DNA of 64,000 nucleotides from UBA1431 sp002329665 (GCA_040772545.1 JAXGXY010000001.1:186001-250000); one strand, 5' to 3'. Shown: positions 8,431 to 17,904, numbered from the stretch's first letter. Notes: generated by a model from the sequence alone, not told the origin. A program made the numbers and translations.

Positions 8431-8604
8431 ATGCCGGACTACAAGAAAATGTACTTCGAGCTATTCAACGCGGTGACAGCCGCCATCGATCATCTGAAAA
8501 ACGGCCAATGCGAGGGAGAGGACGCATACGTCGAAGACGGGGACGCTCCTTTGGCCGTCCTGACCGGTACGGCAAAGGATGAGCAGAAATCCGGCGAATC
8601 ATGA
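8431..8604 (+). CDS. Small hypothetical protein divergent from the XRE gene
   Basis: A 57-residue acidic protein beginning MPDYKKMYFELFNAVTAAID. The N-terminal half is predicted helical and the C-terminal half is rich in Asp, Glu and Gly. ATG at 8431 is chosen with GGGG about 9 bases upstream; GTG at 8422 is the alternative. I recall similar short MPDYKxMYFxLFN proteins next to regulators in Clostridia, but no function is known to me. Its promoter must lie in or beside the palindromic operators, so it is probably repressed by the XRE protein. Composition is intermediate between the AT-rich restriction genes and the GC-rich backbone. Confidence 0.6.
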   Translation: MPDYKKMYFELFNAVTAAIDHLKNGQCEGEDAYVEDGDAPLAVLTGTAKDEQKSGES

Positions 8605-8689
8605 TCGCGGGTTTCGGGAATTCTCCGTGTTCAAATCCCGTTTTCCTGATATAATTAAGACAGAATTTACAAAAAGGAGTCGTCGTTTT

Positions 8690-8740
8690 ATGAAAAATAC
8701 AATGGAGATTGCGCTGTGTGGGGAGGGATGTGTAAAATAA
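8690..8740 (+). CDS. Putative 16-residue leader peptide upstream of the RsgA-type GTPase
   Basis: ATG at 8690 has AAAAAGGAG (8671-8679) 10 bases upstream and opens a 16-codon frame ending at TAA 8738-8740: MKNTMEIALCGEGCVK. A TATAAT at 8650-8655 lies about 35 bases before the start. The frame ends 14 bases before a hairpin that buries the ribosome binding site of the next gene. The combination of good RBS, short frame and sequestering hairpin resembles translational attenuators. No homologue is known to me; coding status is inferred from layout only. Confidence 0.5.
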   Translation: MKNTMEIALCGEGCVK

Positions 8741-8754
8741 AATCCTGATTGCAC

Positions 8755-8791
8755 ATTACCTCCAGACGGACAGGCAATTTTTGGAGGTAAT
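8755..8791 (+). promoter_or_regulatory. RBS-sequestering hairpin before the RsgA-type GTPase
   Basis: Perfect 10-bp inverted repeat: ATTACCTCCA (8755-8764) pairs with TGGAGGTAAT (8782-8791), and the loop could add an A-T and a G-U pair. The 3' arm contains the whole ribosome binding site GGAGGT (8783-8788) of the gene starting at 8796, so the folded RNA should block its translation. Confidence 0.7.
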
Positions 8792-8795
8792 ACCA

Positions 8796-9872
8796 TTGAA
8801 TAATAACCTGAAAAACTACGGCGCGTGCGAGCGTTTTTTCGCCGAGGCCGCGCTGTATCCCGATATGGATCTGGCGAGGGTGATCTCGCAGCACAAGGAC
8901 GCATACAGGATCATAACGGAACGGGGAGGGCGGTTTGCCGAAGTCTCCGGCAGATTCCGGCATCAGGCGGCGCGCCTTTCCGATTACCCGGCCGTCGGGG
9001 ATTTCGCGATGATCGGCCGCGACGATGCCCTGTCCGGTAACGCGGTCATCCACAGGGTGCTGACGCGAAAGAGCGTTTTCGAGCGTTCCGCCGTGGGCGC
9101 CAGCGGCCAGACGCAGGTGGTCGCGGCCAATATCGACGTGGTGTTCATATGCATGGCCTTGAACAGCGACTATAACCCGAGCCGGCTGGAGCGCTATCTT
9201 TCCGTGGCGTGGAACAGCGGCGCGACCCCCGTCGTGGTCCTGACCAAATCCGACCTGTGCGGCGGCATGCAAAAGGCGCTGGACGAAACAGCCGGCATCG
9301 CTTTGGGCGTGGACGTTGTAATCACATCGGGTTACGATCAGGCGTCCTGCAAAAAGCTCCTGCCGTACCTTAAAGCGGGCGTAACGGCTTCTTTCATAGG
9401 TTCGTCCGGCGTCGGGAAGTCGACGCTCATCAACAATCTGGCCGGCGAAGAACGCCTGGCCACCGCCGCTATCCGCGCTGACGGCAAAGGCAGGCACACG
9501 ACCACGCGGCGGGAACTGCTGATCCTGCCCGGAGGCGGCATCGTCATCGACACGCCCGGCATGCGGGAACTGGGGGCGGACTCGGTCGATCTCGCCAGGT
9601 CGTTTGCCGACATCGACGAACTCGCGGCGCGATGCAGGTTCCGGGACTGCACCCACACGGGCGAACCCGGGTGCGCGGTAAGCGAAAGCATCGAATCTGG
9701 CGAACTGGACCGGCGCAGGCTGGAAAACTACAAAAAGCTGCAGCGGGAAGCCCGTTATGACGGCCTTTGCGCAAGGAAGATCGAGGAAGAAAAAATCAAA
9801 AACATGGCCGGCAGCAAGGCCCAGTACAAAAAAATGATGGATCACGCAAAGCGGAAGAATCACCGGCGTTAG
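8796..9872 (+). CDS. rsgA: RsgA/YjeQ-type ribosome small-subunit-dependent GTPase
   Basis: The 358-residue circularly permuted GTPase has motifs in the order G4-G1-G3: TKSD (about 150), GSSGVGKST (about 202) and DTPG (about 252). An N-terminal OB-fold-like region (SGRFRHQA) precedes them, and a C-terminal zinc-binding knuckle CRFRDCTHTGEPGC follows. Such proteins act in late maturation of the 30S subunit and respond to (p)ppGpp. The long form with the LKNYGACERFF N-terminus differs from the roughly 295-residue YloQ type of Bacillus, so this may be a second paralogue in the genome. TTG at 8796 is chosen, 8 bases after GGAGG. The unusual feature is the leader ORF and sequestering hairpin upstream. 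Confidence 0.88.
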   Translation: MNNNLKNYGACERFFAEAALYPDMDLARVISQHKDAYRIITERGGRFAEVSGRFRHQAARLSDYPAVGDFAMIGRDDALSGNAVIHRVLTRKSVFERSAVGASGQTQVVAANIDVVFICMALNSDYNPSRLERYLSVAWNSGATPVVVLTKSDLCGGMQKALDETAGIALGVDVVITSGYDQASCKKLLPYLKAGVTASFIGSSGVGKSTLINNLAGEERLATAAIRADGKGRHTTTRRELLILPGGGIVIDTPGMRELGADSVDLARSFADIDELAARCRFRDCTHTGEPGCAVSESIESGELDRRRLENYKKLQREARYDGLCARKIEEEKIKNMAGSKAQYKKMMDHAKRKNHRR

Positions 9873-9902
9873 TTTTTGGATGAAGCATCATCGGCAATCA
9901 AC

Positions 9903-9932
9903 GCCCCGGAAACCATGAACGGTTTTCGGGGC
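9903..9932. terminator. Hairpin after the RsgA-type gene, possible terminator
   Basis: A 12-bp stem with one G-U pair (9903-9914 with 9921-9932) and a 6-nt loop lies 30 bases after the stop. There is no T-run, so terminator activity is uncertain. Confidence 0.4.
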
Positions 9933-10036
9933 GCTATTGCTCTGCCGTACGCGGGGGCCCCGGCGCTTTGCGCGTCTTTGCCCATTTTGGCGCGGCAGCC
10001 CTGCTTCGGGTGTTGGGCAAACGAAACGTCCGCGTG

Positions 10037-10066
10037 TTGACAGATGACGGCGCATACGGGTACGAT
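10037..10066 (+). promoter_or_regulatory. Candidate promoter for the flavoprotein gene
   Basis: TTGACA (10037-10042), an 18-bp spacer and TACGAT (10061-10066) end 24 bases before the start codon at 10091. Confidence 0.5.
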
Positions 10067-10090
10067 GAATAAAAAAACGGGATGGTTCGT

Positions 10091-10717
10091 ATGAAAGTGC
10101 TGGGGATTGTCGGGAGCCCAAGAAAAGAAGGGAACACGTCTCAACTTGTTCGGCAGGCACTGGATGGTATGATGGGGCAGGGCGTGGAAACCGAGATGAT
10201 TCATCTCGCCGACTATGATTTCTGTGATTGCCGGGGATGCGAAGGCTGCAGGGAGACTTACGCCTGCGTCATCGGGGACGGCATGCAGAAAATCTATCCG
10301 CGACTGCTGGAAGCGGACGCCGTCGTCCTCGGGTCGCCTACGTATTTCTACGATGTGACGGCGCTCATGAAAGCGTTTTTGGATCGGCTCTATTGTTTCG
10401 AGGCGTTCGACGACGAGGACCGCAGCGTATGGATGGGCGTAAACGAGGCGCTGGGCGGCAAACTTGCCGTGGTGATCAGCGTGTGCGAGCAATCCAAAGC
10501 GGAAGACGCCGGCTTTGCGGCTAAAACCATGGCAATGACGCTGGAAGCCCTGGGATACCGCGTTGTTGATAGCGTACAAATCGCCGGGTTGTTCGCGAAG
10601 GATGAAGCCGGTGCGGACCGGGAAGCGCAGGCCCGGGCGCGCGCCGCGGGGCGGAGGCTGGCCAGAACGATGCTGCTAAAGCAGAGGATACGGGAAAAGC
10701 TAACTACGCCGGCGTGA
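10091..10717 (+). CDS. Iron-sulfur flavoprotein (NADPH-dependent FMN reductase family)
   Basis: A 208-residue flavodoxin-fold protein. GSPRKEGNTS near the N-terminus is the FMN phosphate-binding loop, and SPTYFYDVTALMK is the second flavin-contacting segment. The compact cysteine cluster C-x2-C-x2-C-x5-C (CRGCEGC...C, about residues 47-61) is the hallmark of the Isf group, which carries a 4Fe-4S cluster next to FMN and transfers electrons in anaerobes. ATG at 10091 is used because it directly precedes the conserved beta strand. It stands alone between the GTPase and the convergent purine operon, so its redox partner is not indicated by context. Confidence 0.85.
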   Translation: MKVLGIVGSPRKEGNTSQLVRQALDGMMGQGVETEMIHLADYDFCDCRGCEGCRETYACVIGDGMQKIYPRLLEADAVVLGSPTYFYDVTALMKAFLDRLYCFEAFDDEDRSVWMGVNEALGGKLAVVISVCEQSKAEDAGFAAKTMAMTLEALGYRVVDSVQIAGLFAKDEAGADREAQARARAAGRRLARTMLLKQRIREKLTTPA

Positions 10718-10801
10718 GCTACTCGAAAACGGAAAGGCGCCCCGCATCAAATCGGGACGCGTTTAACTTTGTCCATTTTACTCCGTCGTGCCGCTTTACC
10801 G

Positions 10802-12331
10802 TTACTCCCACTCGATGGTGCCTGGGGGCTTTGACGTGATATCGTACACGACGCGGTTCACGCCGCGCACTTCGTTGATGATGCGCGAGGTCAGCTTCGT
10901 GAGCACGGGATACGGTATCTCGGCGGCGGCGGCGGTCATCGCGTCGGTCGAGGCGACGGCGCGCACGGCGATGCAGCTGTCGTACGTGCGGGCGTCGCCC
11001 ATCACGCCCACGGTGCGCACGCCCGTATGGACCGCGAAATACTGCCACAGGCTTTCGTTCAGGCCCGCTTTCTCGATCTCCTCGCGGACGATGGCGTCGC
11101 TCTCGCGCAGCACGCGCAGCTTTTCCTCCGTGACCTCGCCCATGACGCGGACCGCGAGGCCCGGGCCGGGGAAGGGCTGGCGCCAGACGAGGCTGCGGTC
11201 GATCCCCAGGCTCTCGCCCAAGACGCGGACCTCGTCCTTGAACAGCATCCTTAGAGGCTCGATCAGGCCTTTGAAACGCATGTTTTCGGGAAGCCCGCCC
11301 ACGTTGTGGTGGCTCTTGATGGAGGCGGACGGCCCGCGCCCGCTCTCGATCACGTCGGGGTAGATCGTGCCCTGCACGAGGTAGTCGGCGTTCACCCTGG
11401 CCGATTCTTCCTCGAACACGCGGATGAACTCGTTCCCGATGATTTTGCGCTTTTGCTCCGGGTCGGTGACGCCCCTGAGCCTGTCCAGAAAGCGGCGGCT
11501 CGCGTCCACAGCGATGACGTTGAGCCCGAGGTGGTCGCGGTAGGTCCTCAGCACCTGCCCGGCCTCGCCTTTTCGCAGGAGGCCGTGGTCGACGAAGATG
11601 CAGGTGAGGTTGTCGCCGACGGCGCGGTGCACGAGCACCGACGCGACCGAGGAATCCACCCCGCCCGAGAGCGCGCTCAGCACCGGCGCCCCGCCGACGG
11701 TCTCGCGAACCTCGCGCACGAGTTCTTCGATCATGTCGCCCGCAAAATACCCGCCTTCGCAGCCGCAGATGCCGAAAAGAAAGTTTTTGAGGATGCGCGT
11801 GCCGTGCACCGTATGCTGGACCTCCGGGTGGAACTGCACGCCGTAGAGCTTTTTCGCGTCGCCGGCGAAGGCCGCGATCGGGCAGTTGCCGGTGCTGCCG
11901 ATCGGCGCAAAGCCCACGGGCAGCGTTTCCACCTGGTCGCGGTGGTTCATCCACACGACGGACTCGGCTTCGACGCCCGCAAAGAGCGCGTGCGGTCGGG
12001 CCGTGAACCGCGTTAGCCCGTATTCGCCCGCTTCGGCTTCGCGCGTGGTGCCGCCCAGCATGTGCGAAATCAGGTGCATGCCGTAGCAGATGCCCATTAC
12101 GGGCACGCCCGCCTCGAACGTTTCGGGCGGGCAGGCCAAAGAATCCGCCTCGTGGACGCTCTGTGGGCCTCCGGTGAGGATGATGCCCCTGAGTGAATCA
12201 TCCCTGTATTCCCCGACGGGCGTGTCGCAGGGGAGCACTTCGCAGTAGACGCCGAGTTCGCGCACGCGCCGCGCGATGAGCTGGTTGAACTGCCCGCCGA
12301 AATCGAGCACGATGATCTTTTCTTTTGCCAT
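10802..12331 (-). CDS. guaA: GMP synthase (glutamine-hydrolysing)
   Basis: The 509-residue GuaA converts XMP to GMP using ATP and glutamine. The N-terminal class I amidotransferase domain (about 1-190) has the nucleophile Cys82 in GICYGMHL and the His/Glu pair in FHPEVQH. The ATP-pyrophosphatase P-loop LSGGVDSS lies near residue 220, and the C-terminal dimerisation domain ends in KPPGTIEWE, the usual GuaA terminus. A strong GGGAGGGA precedes the ATG at 12331. It is the last gene of a leftward purA-purB-guaA unit, 32 bases after purB, giving this transcript both AMP and GMP branch enzymes. Confidence 0.97.
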   Translation of the reverse strand: MAKEKIIVLDFGGQFNQLIARRVRELGVYCEVLPCDTPVGEYRDDSLRGIILTGGPQSVHEADSLACPPETFEAGVPVMGICYGMHLISHMLGGTTREAEAGEYGLTRFTARPHALFAGVEAESVVWMNHRDQVETLPVGFAPIGSTGNCPIAAFAGDAKKLYGVQFHPEVQHTVHGTRILKNFLFGICGCEGGYFAGDMIEELVREVRETVGGAPVLSALSGGVDSSVASVLVHRAVGDNLTCIFVDHGLLRKGEAGQVLRTYRDHLGLNVIAVDASRRFLDRLRGVTDPEQKRKIIGNEFIRVFEEESARVNADYLVQGTIYPDVIESGRGPSASIKSHHNVGGLPENMRFKGLIEPLRMLFKDEVRVLGESLGIDRSLVWRQPFPGPGLAVRVMGEVTEEKLRVLRESDAIVREEIEKAGLNESLWQYFAVHTGVRTVGVMGDARTYDSCIAVRAVASTDAMTAAAAEIPYPVLTKLTSRIINEVRGVNRVVYDITSKPPGTIEWE

Positions 12332-12363
12332 GGTCCCTCCCCGGCTTCTGCCTGATTGTGATG

Positions 12364-13788
12364 CTAGATTTCGATGTGTGCCTCAATGTCGCCCACGGGA
12401 CGCGCGTCGAGCACGGGCCGAACTTCGTTTTCCAGGTACTCGTGCACCTGCCTCGGCGCGCGGCCGACGTACAGGGCCGGGTCCATCAGCGCGTCGATCT
12501 CGTCCCGCGTCATCCTGAACGCGGGATCGAGCGCGAGGCGTTCGAGCAGGTCGCACTCGCCGTCCCCCTCCTTCATCCTGCGCGACGCTTCCATCGAATG
12601 CACGCGGATGCGCTCGTGCAGCGCCTGCCGGTCGCCGCCCGCCTTCACGGCCGCCATTAACAGGTTCTCGGTCGCGATGAACGGGAGGTACTCCATCAGC
12701 CTTCTTCTTATGACCGCTTTATTTACCACGAGGCCGCCGGTCACGTTGATGACCAGCGAGAGGACGGCGTCCACCGCGAGGAAGGCTTCGGGGAGGGCGA
12801 TGCGGCGGTTGGCCGAGTCGTCCAGCGTGCGCTCGAGCCACTGCGTGGACGCGGTCATCGCCGGGTTCAGCGCGTCGGCGATCACGTAGCGCGCGAGGGA
12901 ACAGATGCGTTCGGAGCGCATGGGGTTGCGCTTGTAGGCCATCGCGCTCGAACCGACCTGGGTCTTCTCGAACGGCTCCTCGATCTCGCGCATGTGCTGG
13001 AGAAGGCGCACGTCGCTGCCGAAGCGGTGCGCGCTCTGCGCGACGCCCGAGAGCGCGTTCACGATGCGGCTGTCCTCCTTGCGGGGATAGGTCTGCCCGG
13101 TCACGGCGTACGTCTCCTTAAAGCCCATTTTCTCCGCGACGATGGCGTCCAGACGGCGGCATTTTTCGTGGTCGCCGTCGAAGAGGCTCAAAAAGCTGGC
13201 CTGCGTGCCGGTGGTACCCTTCGAGCCCAGGAGCTTCAGGCTCCCCGCCACGTACTCGATGTCAGATAGGTCGAGCATGAGGTCCTGGATCCACAGGCAG
13301 GCGCGTTTGCCCACCGTGACCGGTTGCGCCGCCTGCAGGTGCGTGTACCCGAGGCAGGGGAGGGACACGTGCTCTTTAGCGAACCGCGCGAGGTTGGCGA
13401 CGGCCTTGACCACCTTGTCCCGCACGATGAGAAGGGCCTTTTTGTAAAGGATCATATCGGCGTTGTCGGTGACGTAGCACGACGTCGCGCCCAGGTGGAT
13501 GATTCCGCGCGCCTTCGGGCACTGCAGCCCGTAGGCGTACACGTGCGCCATGACGTCGTGGCGTATCTCGCGCTCTTTGCGGGCTGCGTCCTCGAAGTTG
13601 ATGTCGCCGACGTGCGCCCTGAGTTCGCCGATCTGCTCTTCGGTGATGTTCAGGCCCAGTTCCCGCTCGGCCTCGGCCAGTGCGACCCACAGCCTGCGCC
13701 AGGTGCGGACGCGTTCCTCCGCCGAGAACAGCGCTTTCATTTCGGGCGAAGCGTACCGCCCTTCAAAGGGGCTCTGGTAACCCGGCAA
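12364..13788 (-). CDS. purB: Adenylosuccinate lyase
   Basis: A 474-residue member of the fumarase/aspartase superfamily that cleaves SAICAR to AICAR and adenylosuccinate to AMP. The family signature GSSAMAYKRNPMRSE is visible around residues 280-294, with the catalytic Ser in the flexible loop; THLQAAQPVTVGKR and TTGTQASF are also typical. It starts with TTG at 13788. Its ribosome binding site AGGAGG is made from the last two Arg codons of purA, only 6 bases separate the two frames, and translation is probably coupled. Length and motifs are normal for the roughly 475-residue clostridial form. Confidence 0.96.
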   Translation of the reverse strand: MPGYQSPFEGRYASPEMKALFSAEERVRTWRRLWVALAEAERELGLNITEEQIGELRAHVGDINFEDAARKEREIRHDVMAHVYAYGLQCPKARGIIHLGATSCYVTDNADMILYKKALLIVRDKVVKAVANLARFAKEHVSLPCLGYTHLQAAQPVTVGKRACLWIQDLMLDLSDIEYVAGSLKLLGSKGTTGTQASFLSLFDGDHEKCRRLDAIVAEKMGFKETYAVTGQTYPRKEDSRIVNALSGVAQSAHRFGSDVRLLQHMREIEEPFEKTQVGSSAMAYKRNPMRSERICSLARYVIADALNPAMTASTQWLERTLDDSANRRIALPEAFLAVDAVLSLVINVTGGLVVNKAVIRRRLMEYLPFIATENLLMAAVKAGGDRQALHERIRVHSMEASRRMKEGDGECDLLERLALDPAFRMTRDEIDALMDPALYVGRAPRQVHEYLENEVRPVLDARPVGDIEAHIEI

Positions 13789-13794
13789 TTCCCG

Positions 13795-15072
13795 TTACCT
13801 CCTTATTATCGCGTCGCGGTCGGGACCGACCGAAACGAAGTCGATCCTGCATTCCATCTCGTCCTGGGCGAATTCGACGTACCGCTGCGCCTCCCCCGGC
13901 AGATCTTCCCACCTGCGCACGCCCGAGACGTCCGTGCCCCAGCCCGGCATCCGTTGAAGGACGGGCCTGGCGCCCGTGAGCAGCGGCGCGAAGGGGAAGT
14001 CCCTGGTCGTGCCGCCGCCGATCTCGTACGCGATGCATACGGGGATGGTTTCGAGGCAGGAGAGGACGTCCAGCTTCGTGAGCGCGAGCCGCGTGGCGCC
14101 CTGCACCTGCACACCGTAGCGGGAAGCCACGGCGTCGAAGGGGCCCACGCGCCGCGGACGGCCCGTGGTCGCCCCGTATTCTTCGCCTGCCTCGCGGAGA
14201 CGGTCGGCTTCCTCGCCAAACGTTTCCACGACGAACGGGCCCTCGCCCACGCAGGTCGAATAGGCTTTCACGATACCGATGACGTCGTCGAGTCGGATGC
14301 TGGGCGCGCCCGAACCGATCGGGGCGTAGGCGGCGAGCGGCGACGAGGACGTCGTGTACGGGTAGATGCCGTAGTCGATGTCGCGCAGCGCGCCGAGCTG
14401 CGCCTCGAAAAGGATGTTTTCGCCCGCACGCTGCGCCCTGGTGAGCATGCAGCGCACGTCGTGGATGTACTCCTTGAACGGATCGCCGTAGGTGCGCAGC
14501 CACCCGAGCATCTCGTCCACGGTGTAGGGCGGTTTGCCGTAGGTGTTTTGTATGAAGAGGTTCTTCCATTCGAGGATGAAGGAAAGGCGGGCCCTTAGAT
14601 AATCGTCGTCTTTCAGGAGTTCGCCCATCTGTATGCCTTTTTTGAGGTATTTGTCGCCGTAGACGGGGGCGATACCGCGGCGGGTCGAACCGTACTTCGC
14701 GCCCTTGAGGCGTTCTTCTTCGAAGACGTCCTGGTCGCGGTGGTACGGCAAGCAGATGATGGCGCGCTGGCTGATAAAGAAGTTTTCGGGGGTAATCGGT
14801 ATCCCGGCCTCGCGGATGCGGCCCACTTCGCCGCAAAGGTGCTCAAGGTCGATGACGACGCCGTTGCCCAGAACGTTGCGTACGCCGGCGCTAAATATCC
14901 CGGAAGGGATCAGGTTGAGCGCGAATTTTCCGAAACGGTTCACGACCGTATGGCCCGCGTTGTTTCCGCCCTGGTAGCGAACGACGACGTCGTATTCGCT
15001 CGCGAACAGGTCAACCATGCGTCCCTTCCCTTCGTCACCCCAGTTGATGCCTACGATGGCCGTTGCTGGCAT
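13795..15072 (-). CDS. purA: Adenylosuccinate synthetase
   Basis: The 425-residue PurA joins IMP and aspartate with GTP to form adenylosuccinate, the first AMP-specific step. The N-terminal GINWGDEGKGRMVD is the phosphate-binding loop with the catalytic Asp and the general acid/base, and NNAGHTVV follows near residue 38. ATG at 15072 is selected because AAGGAGG lies 8 bases upstream and the protein then begins MPATAIVG, as expected; a further upstream in-frame ATG would add 20 unconserved residues. The last codons AGG AGG double as the purB ribosome binding site. It leads the leftward purA-purB-guaA unit and is divergent from purC. Confidence 0.96.
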   Translation of the reverse strand: MPATAIVGINWGDEGKGRMVDLFASEYDVVVRYQGGNNAGHTVVNRFGKFALNLIPSGIFSAGVRNVLGNGVVIDLEHLCGEVGRIREAGIPITPENFFISQRAIICLPYHRDQDVFEEERLKGAKYGSTRRGIAPVYGDKYLKKGIQMGELLKDDDYLRARLSFILEWKNLFIQNTYGKPPYTVDEMLGWLRTYGDPFKEYIHDVRCMLTRAQRAGENILFEAQLGALRDIDYGIYPYTTSSSPLAAYAPIGSGAPSIRLDDVIGIVKAYSTCVGEGPFVVETFGEEADRLREAGEEYGATTGRPRRVGPFDAVASRYGVQVQGATRLALTKLDVLSCLETIPVCIAYEIGGGTTRDFPFAPLLTGARPVLQRMPGWGTDVSGVRRWEDLPGEAQRYVEFAQDEMECRIDFVSVGPDRDAIIRR

Positions 15073-15145
15073 GTTGAAAACCTCCTTGCATGCTGGCGCT
15101 TCCCTGCCCCGAGGATTTTGCGCATAAAACACAAGTAACGCTTCT

Positions 15146-15170
15146 CCAAGGGGAACGTTTGCACCCTTGG
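15146..15170. promoter_or_regulatory. Inverted repeat in the purA/purC divergent region
   Basis: CCAAGGG (15146-15152) and CCCTTGG (15164-15170) flank an 11-base core containing AACGTTTG. It lies 75 bases before purA, where the purA promoter should be, so it may be a repressor site. I cannot assign the regulator. Confidence 0.35.
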
Positions 15171-15200
15171 CGAAACGCCCGGATAAAGCGGCGTGGCCGT

Positions 15201-15228
15201 TTGAAAAGCTCCTTATGTATGGTATACT
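15201..15228 (+). promoter_or_regulatory. Promoter for purC-purF
   Basis: TTGAAA (15201-15206), a 16-bp spacer and TATACT (15223-15228). A second candidate, TTGACA (15259-15264)-N18-TATGCT (15283-15288), lies closer to purC. Either gives a leader under 110 nt. No purine riboswitch core was recognised in it. Confidence 0.6.
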
Positions 15229-15332
15229 AAAATTGCGCCTGCGTCAAAGTTTTTTTGATTGACAAAGGGCAGGGGCGCGGTCTATGCTGATTTTGTACAA
15301 GGACGCGGCAGCCCGCTGTCTGGAGGGAAAAG

Positions 15333-16036
<704 letters not shown>

Positions 16037-16037
<1 letters not shown>

Positions 16038-17425
16038 TGCAGACGGACAAGCCCCGCGAAGCGTGCGGGATATTCGGCGTGTTCGCCCGTGAGGACATGG
16101 ACGTGGCGCGCGTGATGTACTACGGGCTCTATGCCCTGCAGCACAGGGGACAGGAGAGCGCCGGCATCGCCACCAGCGCCGGCGGCGAGATAACCTGCAA
16201 GAAGGGCATGGGCCTCGTGGGCGAGGTGTTCGACCACAACAGCTTCGAAAAGCTCGGCGGCCGCATGGCCATCGGGCACGTGCGGTATTCCACGACGGGC
16301 GATAGCGTCCCCGAGAACGCGCAGCCGCTGGTCACCCGCTATGCGGCGGGCAAGATGGCCCTGGCGCACAACGGGAACCTGACCAACGCCGGGTCGCTTG
16401 CGAGGGAACTCATAGACAAAGGCGCGGTCTTTCAGACGTCCACCGATTCGGAGATCATCGCGTTCATCATCGCGAAAGAATACGCGGCGGGATCGACCAT
16501 CGAGGAAGCGATCACGCTGGCCATGAAAAGGCTTCAGGGCGCGTACTCCCTGCTCATCATGCTCGAAGACAAGCTGATCGCGCTTCGGGACCCCTGGGGG
16601 TTCAGGCCCCTGTGCATCGGGGACCTAAACGGTTCGACGGTCGTGGCGTCGGAAAGCTGCGCGCTGGATACGGTGGGCGCGAAGTTCGTGCGGGACGTAA
16701 AGCCGGGCGAGGTCGTCATCATCGACAACGGCGGCATGACGGCCCGCCAGGTGCGCACCGACTGCCAAAGCAGCCTCTGCGTCTTCGAATACATCTATTT
16801 TGCCCGTCCGGATAGCGTGATGGACGGCATTAGCGTTTACGAGGCGCGGCTTGAAGCCGGGCGTCTTCTGGCGAGGCAGGCCAAAGCGGAGGCGGACGCG
16901 GTGATCGGGGTCCCGGATTCGGGCATCGACGCGGCGATTGGGTACGCGCAGGAATCGGGGATACCCTACGCCATCGGGTTTGTGAAGAACGCCTACGTCG
17001 GGCGCACGTTCATCAGGCCCAACCAGGACCAGCGCGAGGCGGGGGTGCGCATTAAGTTGAACCCGCTTAAGGAGACCGTGCGGGGCAAGCGAATCGTCAT
17101 GGTGGACGATTCGATCGTGCGGGGGACGACCAGCGCGCGCATCATACGCCTGTTGCGGCAGGCCGGGGCGAAAGAGGTGCACATGCGCGTGAGTTCGCCT
17201 TCCTTCCTGCATCCCTGTTATTACGGGACCGACGTCGGCACGCACAAGGAACTCACCGCGTACAGGAACTCGCTCGAGGCCTTGTGCAAGAAGATCGGCG
17301 CGGACTCGCTGGATTTCCTGGACGTGAGCGGCCTCAGCGACATGCTCGGCGGGCGCAAGGTGTTCTGCAACGCCTGTTTTACCGGAAACTATCCTGTCAG
17401 ATCTGAAAAAGAAACGCAACAATAA
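16037..17425 (+). CDS. purF: Amidophosphoribosyltransferase
   Basis: The 462-residue PurF catalyses the first committed purine step, PRPP plus glutamine to phosphoribosylamine. After a short propeptide (9 residues) comes CGIFGVF, whose Cys becomes the N-terminal nucleophile after processing, then LQHRGQESAGIA. The PRPP-binding loop is VMVDDSIVRGTT (about 352). Cys residues in QSSLCVF, HPCYYG, EALC and CNAC fit the oxygen-sensitive 4Fe-4S type known from B. subtilis. It overlaps purC by one base. The usual AMP/GMP feedback is expected but not visible. Two zinc-ribbon genes follow with no clear terminator between. Confidence 0.96.
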
Positions 17426-17511
17426 TCGTAATCCTGCGTATAACCACATAGAAAAATTTTTTAGGCTTAACGGTAAATAATACCAAAAATACATTATAAA
17501 GGAGAAAAAGT

Positions 17512-17904
17512 ATGAATTGCTCAAAATGTGGGACTCCCCTGGCTGAAGGCGCCGTGTTCTGCGCGACCTGCGGCACGCGCGTAGACGAAGCATCCGCAGC
17601 CCAGCCCCAACCGCAGCCGCAGGCCCAGCCGCAGCCGCAATACCAGCCGCAGTACCAAACGGCTTATCGGCAGCCCAGGCAGCCGGGCCAGGGGTTTTTG
17701 ACGTTCAATCCGTACGCACTCGAAATGATCCTCAAGATCGGCGCGATGGTCGTTGCGGTCTTCGCGCTCGTCGGGTTCATTATCTCGCTCACTTATCATA
17801 ATGGATTTGTGTCGGGATTGAGTACCCTGATTTCGGGCGGCGGTCTCGCGTGGACGATGTGGGCGGTGGGACAACTGCTGGTCACCCTGGAGAGGAAGAA
17901 GTAG
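17512..17904 (+). CDS. Zinc-ribbon membrane protein
   Basis: A 130-residue protein with an N-terminal zinc ribbon (CSKCG...CATCG, residues 3-23), a Pro/Gln-rich linker of about 30 residues with PQ repeats, and a C-terminal membrane part with two predicted helices (about 75-95 and 105-125). AAGGAG precedes the ATG. The ribbon-linker-membrane layout recurs in the next gene and again at 20830. The function is unknown; zinc-ribbon membrane proteins of this kind are usually annotated only by domain. It lies 86 bases after purF and may be cotranscribed. Confidence 0.7.
   Translation: MNCSKCGTPLAEGAVFCATCGTRVDEASAAQPQPQPQAQPQPQYQPQYQTAYRQPRQPGQGFLTFNPYALEMILKIGAMVVAVFALVGFIISLTYHNGFVSGLSTLISGGGLAWTMWAVGQLLVTLERKK

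Noticed and set aside
8620..8645. GTTCAAATCC resembling a tRNA T-loop
   Set aside because: No flanking T-stem pairing, no acceptor or anticodon arms; a chance match.
15229..15332. Purine riboswitch before purC
   Set aside because: The leader is short and I could not find the conserved junction sequence or three-stem layout.
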